A DNA stretch of 37,778 bases, taken from positions 1 through 37,778 of the forward strand of contig JAFGFM010000055.1 of NCBI GenBank assembly GCA_016931115.1, read 5' to 3'. This DNA comes from Deltaproteobacteria bacterium (GTDB lineage: Bacteria > Desulfobacterota > DSM-4660 > Desulfatiglandales > HGW-15). Under the pieces are notes generated by a model. It was not told the origin of the DNA, ran no database searches, and worked only from the letters and a program-made list of their open reading frames with translations. Of the stretch, positions 34,821-37,778 are shown in pieces. The position numbers were made by a program, and so were the translations under genes. Every line of letters begins with the position of its first letter. Positions within the stretch are counted from its first letter, which is position 1.

Positions 34821-35237
34821 TTATTCAGATTCAACCTGAGCCTTTATCTTTTGTAACTTTTGCAGTAAAATTGCCCCGTCATTCATATATGTTAAATCCG
34901 CAGAATATGTGTCACGCCCGAATCCGGCCTCCGACTTTTGGAAGGCCTGCACGATAACTGTGTTTGCCACCCCGGTGGTTTCAAATTTAAATATGGCATG
35001 CATCAGATCCGAACCGGTAGAACCCAGTTTTCTTCCTTCAAGCATAAGAACATCATTTGTTTCAGAGACTACCTTATAATCCGATTTCTTTAACTCGTTG
35101 ATAATCGCAGATTTAATCTTCCCTGTGTCTGTCATGTTAAAAGTCACTTTGGGTTGTCCAGACTGTGTGGTGCCACAACCTGTAAGCATCAAGCCGATAA
35201 GAATTGTGCCCAAAACAACGACAACTGCTCTCTTCAT
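34821..35237 (-). CDS. Small lipoprotein, unknown function
   Basis: A 138-aa lipoprotein: lipobox LTGC (Cys21) after a short signal (KRAVVVVLGTILIGLM), then one compact alpha/beta domain (GKIKSAIINELKKSDYKVVS, ETNDVLMLEG, TVIVQAFQK) with a helical end. I recognise only a general resemblance to small uncharacterised envelope lipoproteins. GAAAGGAGAGC precedes the ATG. It is on the same strand as the TonB receptor gene, downstream of it and of the hairpin at 35358, and may be independently transcribed. Confidence 0.72.
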   Translation of the reverse strand: MKRAVVVVLGTILIGLMLTGCGTTQSGQPKVTFNMTDTGKIKSAIINELKKSDYKVVSETNDVLMLEGRKLGSTGSDLMHAIFKFETTGVANTVIVQAFQKSEAGFGRDTYSADLTYMNDGAILLQKLQKIKAQVESE

Positions 35238-35357
35238 TTTGCTCTCCTTTCTAATGGATAATAGGTTTCAGGCCCTGGTAACAACGTATAAGATTGATGA
35301 TAGCCCATTTGTCAAAATCATTAATAATAGTAATAAAGATAGTTGGTTTTTTAAGGA

Positions 35358-35399
35358 GTAAAGGGCTGGTACGCATGGTGGCCAGCCCTTTACTTTTTT
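35358..35399 (+). terminator. Strong hairpin with T-run
   Basis: GTAAAGGGCTGG (35358-35369) and CCAGCCCTTTAC (35382-35393) pair perfectly over 12 bp, followed by TTTTTTC in the plus direction. The T-run points in the plus direction, although the nearby genes are on the minus strand. In the minus direction only an A-rich stretch precedes it, so it may still stop the TonB receptor transcript as a bidirectional hairpin. Confidence 0.6.
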
Positions 35400-35430
35400 C
35401 ACACGATCATACTCCAAACATACTGGTTCA

Positions 35431-37778
35431 CTAAAAATTAATACTAAGGGTAACACTATATATCCTGGGGGCTATGAAATCACCGGAAATATATCCATTT
35501 CCAACTCCCCACGCCTGCTTAAAAACACCAAAATTCGAATCATCATTGTAGCTCTTAGAACTCAGGGCGTCATTGTCAAAGATATTATTCACAGAGCCGC
35601 GAAGACTCCACATCCTGCCCTGGCCAAGCCAGCGGTTAGATGAATACACCAATGAAAAATCTGCAGTTATATAATCATCCCGGCCAGGCATTTCATACTG
35701 AGCGACTGCATTTCCCCGATTCATAACAACATCAACTCCCTCACCTTCATAAAAAACACCAAGTGTGGTCATAAGGGTGTCAAAACCGCCGAACCTGAAG
35801 GTATGTGTGTAGGACACATTACCACGGATGGGCACTGTATTTGGAAATTCTTCACCGCCCAGGTCAAGATCCGGTTTAGCTTCATCGACATAGATACTGT
35901 CTGCTGACGGTTCAATCTTTAAAAGTGCTTGAAAATGGTTGTAACCCTTTTTGTATTCATTATGTCTCCATGAAGCGTTGAAGGAGATATTATCGTTCAT
36001 GGTGGGCATATAAAGTACGCTGACACTAAGACCCATCTGCTCTGCTCCGCCGGGAGAGTAACCAACATAATGGCTGGAAGAATAATCAGAACCGTCAACA
36101 GAACCATCCGGGTGAAGTACACCAGTAGCCGGATCATATGTTATACCAGGGTTAGTAGTACTATCCGGGTTTCCGCCAACATCATCGCACATATGATCAC
36201 CGGGCACTCCTTCTAAATCACTGGTGTTCAGGTCACTGTAACATGTGGTTACATTAACCCAGTCGCCGTAGTTTTTGTAGTCATAGTAGTAGAAACCTGA
36301 GTTAAACTGCAGTTTATTATCCAACCACCTGCTCTTTAAACCGATCTCATAGGAATCAAGCAACTCCGGCGGGGTAACGCCCCTCTCATATGATATATTG
36401 CCTGTTTTATATCCCTTGGCATAAGAGATGTAAGGCATAATATCGTCCTTAGCGATGTAGCTGATATTTGCCCTGTAGGTGAGTTCTGAAAAACCCTTTG
36501 AAGCTGGAAGGAATAAACTGCGATCATAGACACCCTCATCATTCCTTACGTTATAATTACCCCAATACTCTTTATCATCGTTATTCTGACGAACGCCAAC
36601 AGTAAAGTTCCATTTTGGTATAGGCATATATGAAGCCTGGCCAAATATGCCAGTTGTCTCAGTGTCTATAATGACCCTGAACCAGTTAGTACCTGTAACC
36701 GGATCAGTATCAACTGCGCCTTTAGCCATTTCCGTCTGCTCGTATGCCTGGTCTTTCTGTCCCATGACACCGGCGATCCATTCAAACTTGTCACCTGCAG
36801 CTATGCTTGATTTGGATGTGAGGCGTGCCTCCATTGTACTTGTCTTTCCTTCATTATGATTAATCATAAACAGCATAGGGCCAAATTTATTCAGCGCCAA
36901 TTGTGTCGCCGGTGCGACTGGTGACCAATCAGGCGCAGTCGCATAAATCGAGACCCACATAAATTCCTTATACTCTTTCTGGTTGCGATAGCCGTACTGT
37001 ACAGTGGCTGTTGCAAAGTCAAAATCATAGTCAAATTCAGCCATGAATCCATAATGTTCGTTTGTGGCGATATTTTCATCCTTCAAGTCACCAATGGCCC
37101 ATTTACTTTTATACCGTGATACTAACGGGCCGCCTTCCGGATAAAGTTCGGATGGCACGATGGTAGGGGTGGTTGGCCCATAGGGTATAAATAGGAGGCT
37201 ACCAGGGATAAACATGGAAGAGCCATCATCATCGGACTCCATATAATCACCGGTCAGTTTGATAGTTGTGCGATCATTCGGTTCCCAGAGGAAAGATAAA
37301 CGGTGTGACCAGGAGTCCAAATTACCCATTTCCGAATCACTGTAACCGTCGAATAAATTTCTGCGGCCGGAAATACGTATAGCCATATTATCAACGATCG
37401 GGATATTAACTGCCCAGTCTGCCCTGTAACGGCCGTAATTGCCGGCTTCGATAGAAGCGTTGCCGCTGAACATGTCTAATATCGGTTTTCGGGAAATCAT
37501 GTTCATACTCCCGGCAGTAGATCCGCGTCCATAAAGAGTACCCTGGGGACCCTTAAGAACTTCTACACGCTCAAGATCGAAGAAAAAGTTATCCAGACCG
37601 GCAAACCTGTTAAGCTGAATGCCGTCAAGGTGGGTTGCAACTGTTGTTTCAAAAATCGGGTTAAACTGTATCATTTGAACTTCGCGGATACTGATCTGTT
37701 GGAATGACCCGACTTGGGTGTTAACAGTGACATCCGGCATAATCTTCTGGATATCGTTTATCTGGTTTACATTATAAA
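35431..37778 (-). CDS. TonB-dependent outer-membrane receptor (5' end beyond window)
   Basis: At least 782 residues are visible; the frame stays open to the right edge, so the start and signal peptide are missing. The ATG at 37740 is internal to the plug domain (NQINDIQKIMPDVTVNT). Plug features: LDGIQLNRFAGLDNFFFDLE, then RVEVLKGPQGTLYGRGSTAG and MNMISRKP. A long beta-barrel follows, ending with alternating strands and a final Phe (SVTLSINF), the outer-membrane insertion signal. The family imports siderophore-iron, cobalamin, or other ligands with energy from TonB/ExbBD. The ligand is not predictable, and no TonB genes are in the window. Confidence 0.9.
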   Translation of the reverse strand, partial: YNVNQINDIQKIMPDVTVNTQVGSFQQISIREVQMIQFNPIFETTVATHLDGIQLNRFAGLDNFFFDLERVEVLKGPQGTLYGRGSTAGSMNMISRKPILDMFSGNASIEAGNYGRYRADWAVNIPIVDNMAIRISGRRNLFDGYSDSEMGNLDSWSHRLSFLWEPNDRTTIKLTGDYMESDDDGSSMFIPGSLLFIPYGPTTPTIVPSELYPEGGPLVSRYKSKWAIGDLKDENIATNEHYGFMAEFDYDFDFATATVQYGYRNQKEYKEFMWVSIYATAPDWSPVAPATQLALNKFGPMLFMINHNEGKTSTMEARLTSKSSIAAGDKFEWIAGVMGQKDQAYEQTEMAKGAVDTDPVTGTNWFRVIIDTETTGIFGQASYMPIPKWNFTVGVRQNNDDKEYWGNYNVRNDEGVYDRSLFLPASKGFSELTYRANISYIAKDDIMPYISYAKGYKTGNISYERGVTPPELLDSYEIGLKSRWLDNKLQFNSGFYYYDYKNYGDWVNVTTCYSDLNTSDLEGVPGDHMCDDVGGNPDSTTNPGITYDPATGVLHPDGSVDGSDYSSSHYVGYSPGGAEQMGLSVSVLYMPTMNDNISFNASWRHNEYKKGYNHFQALLKIEPSADSIYVDEAKPDLDLGGEEFPNTVPIRGNVSYTHTFRFGGFDTLMTTLGVFYEGEGVDVVMNRGNAVAQYEMPGRDDYITADFSLVYSSNRWLGQGRMWSLRGSVNNIFDNDALSSKSYNDDSNFGVFKQAWGVGNGYISGDFIAPRIYSVTLSINF

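Noticed and set aside
37738-37740. ATG at 37740 as the start of the TonB receptor
   Set aside because: The frame continues upstream with typical plug-domain sequence and no ribosome binding site precedes this ATG, so the gene extends beyond the window.

Overview
The window looks like a piece of chromosome from an anaerobic, Gram-negative bacterium, most likely a Desulfobacterota (delta-proteobacterial) lineage. This is inferred from family content: a tungsten/molybdenum aldehyde:ferredoxin oxidoreductase homologue, a UGA-encoded selenoprotein, a sodium-pumping decarboxylase membrane subunit pair, a DUF3783 protein, hybrid histidine kinases, a NifX-like/permease fusion and a TonB-dependent receptor. 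No rRNA, tRNA or CRISPR array was recognised, so the taxonomy stays inferential.

Layout. 1-7.4 kb: a dispersed hairpin repeat, oligoribonuclease (orn), a very large (1577 aa) protein of unknown function with a degenerate HD-like region, a DUF3783 protein, and an OadB/OadG-type pair (the 52-residue OadG-like protein is a small gene at 7200-7358). 7.5-12.2 kb: a hemerythrin-STAS pair, a secreted CARDB protein, a small membrane protein, and an operon of two tandem paralogous membrane-anchored PDZ proteins plus a small protein. 12.2-15.9 kb: an accessory stretch that reads as an integron gene-cassette array without an integrase (CALIN-like), all on the minus strand. The first bases of two cassettes are exactly complementary to the start of their own attC sites. 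16-18.5 kb: a 499-aa secreted protein of unknown function flanked by two direct copies of the same dispersed repeat seen at position 1. 18.5-23.1 kb: a minus-strand operon running hybrid histidine kinase, SuhB-like inositol phosphatase, MFS transporter, DUF4136-like lipoprotein. 23.5-27.3 kb: a conserved unknown protein, then a FIST sensory protein with a PAS hybrid kinase. 27.35-28.7 kb: a MATE exporter on the minus strand. 28.9-33.6 kb: a NifX-like/permease fusion, a UGSC-like selenoprotein whose reading frame is interrupted by one in-frame TGA at 30164, and an AOR-family oxidoreductase translationally close to it. 33.6-37.8 kb: a probable transposase scrap and hairpin, two exported proteins of unknown function, and a TonB-dependent receptor running off the right edge.

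The two most interesting systems are (i) the exported selenoprotein (Sec133-Trp-Gly-Cys136) paired with an AOR-family enzyme, which a standard gene caller would split in two or call a pseudogene, and (ii) the integrase-less cassette array, whose cassettes encode an exported Cys-rich protein, an unknown cytosolic protein, a coiled-coil lipoprotein and probably a Schlafen/AlbA-type regulator with an 11-bp tandem repeat in its coding sequence.
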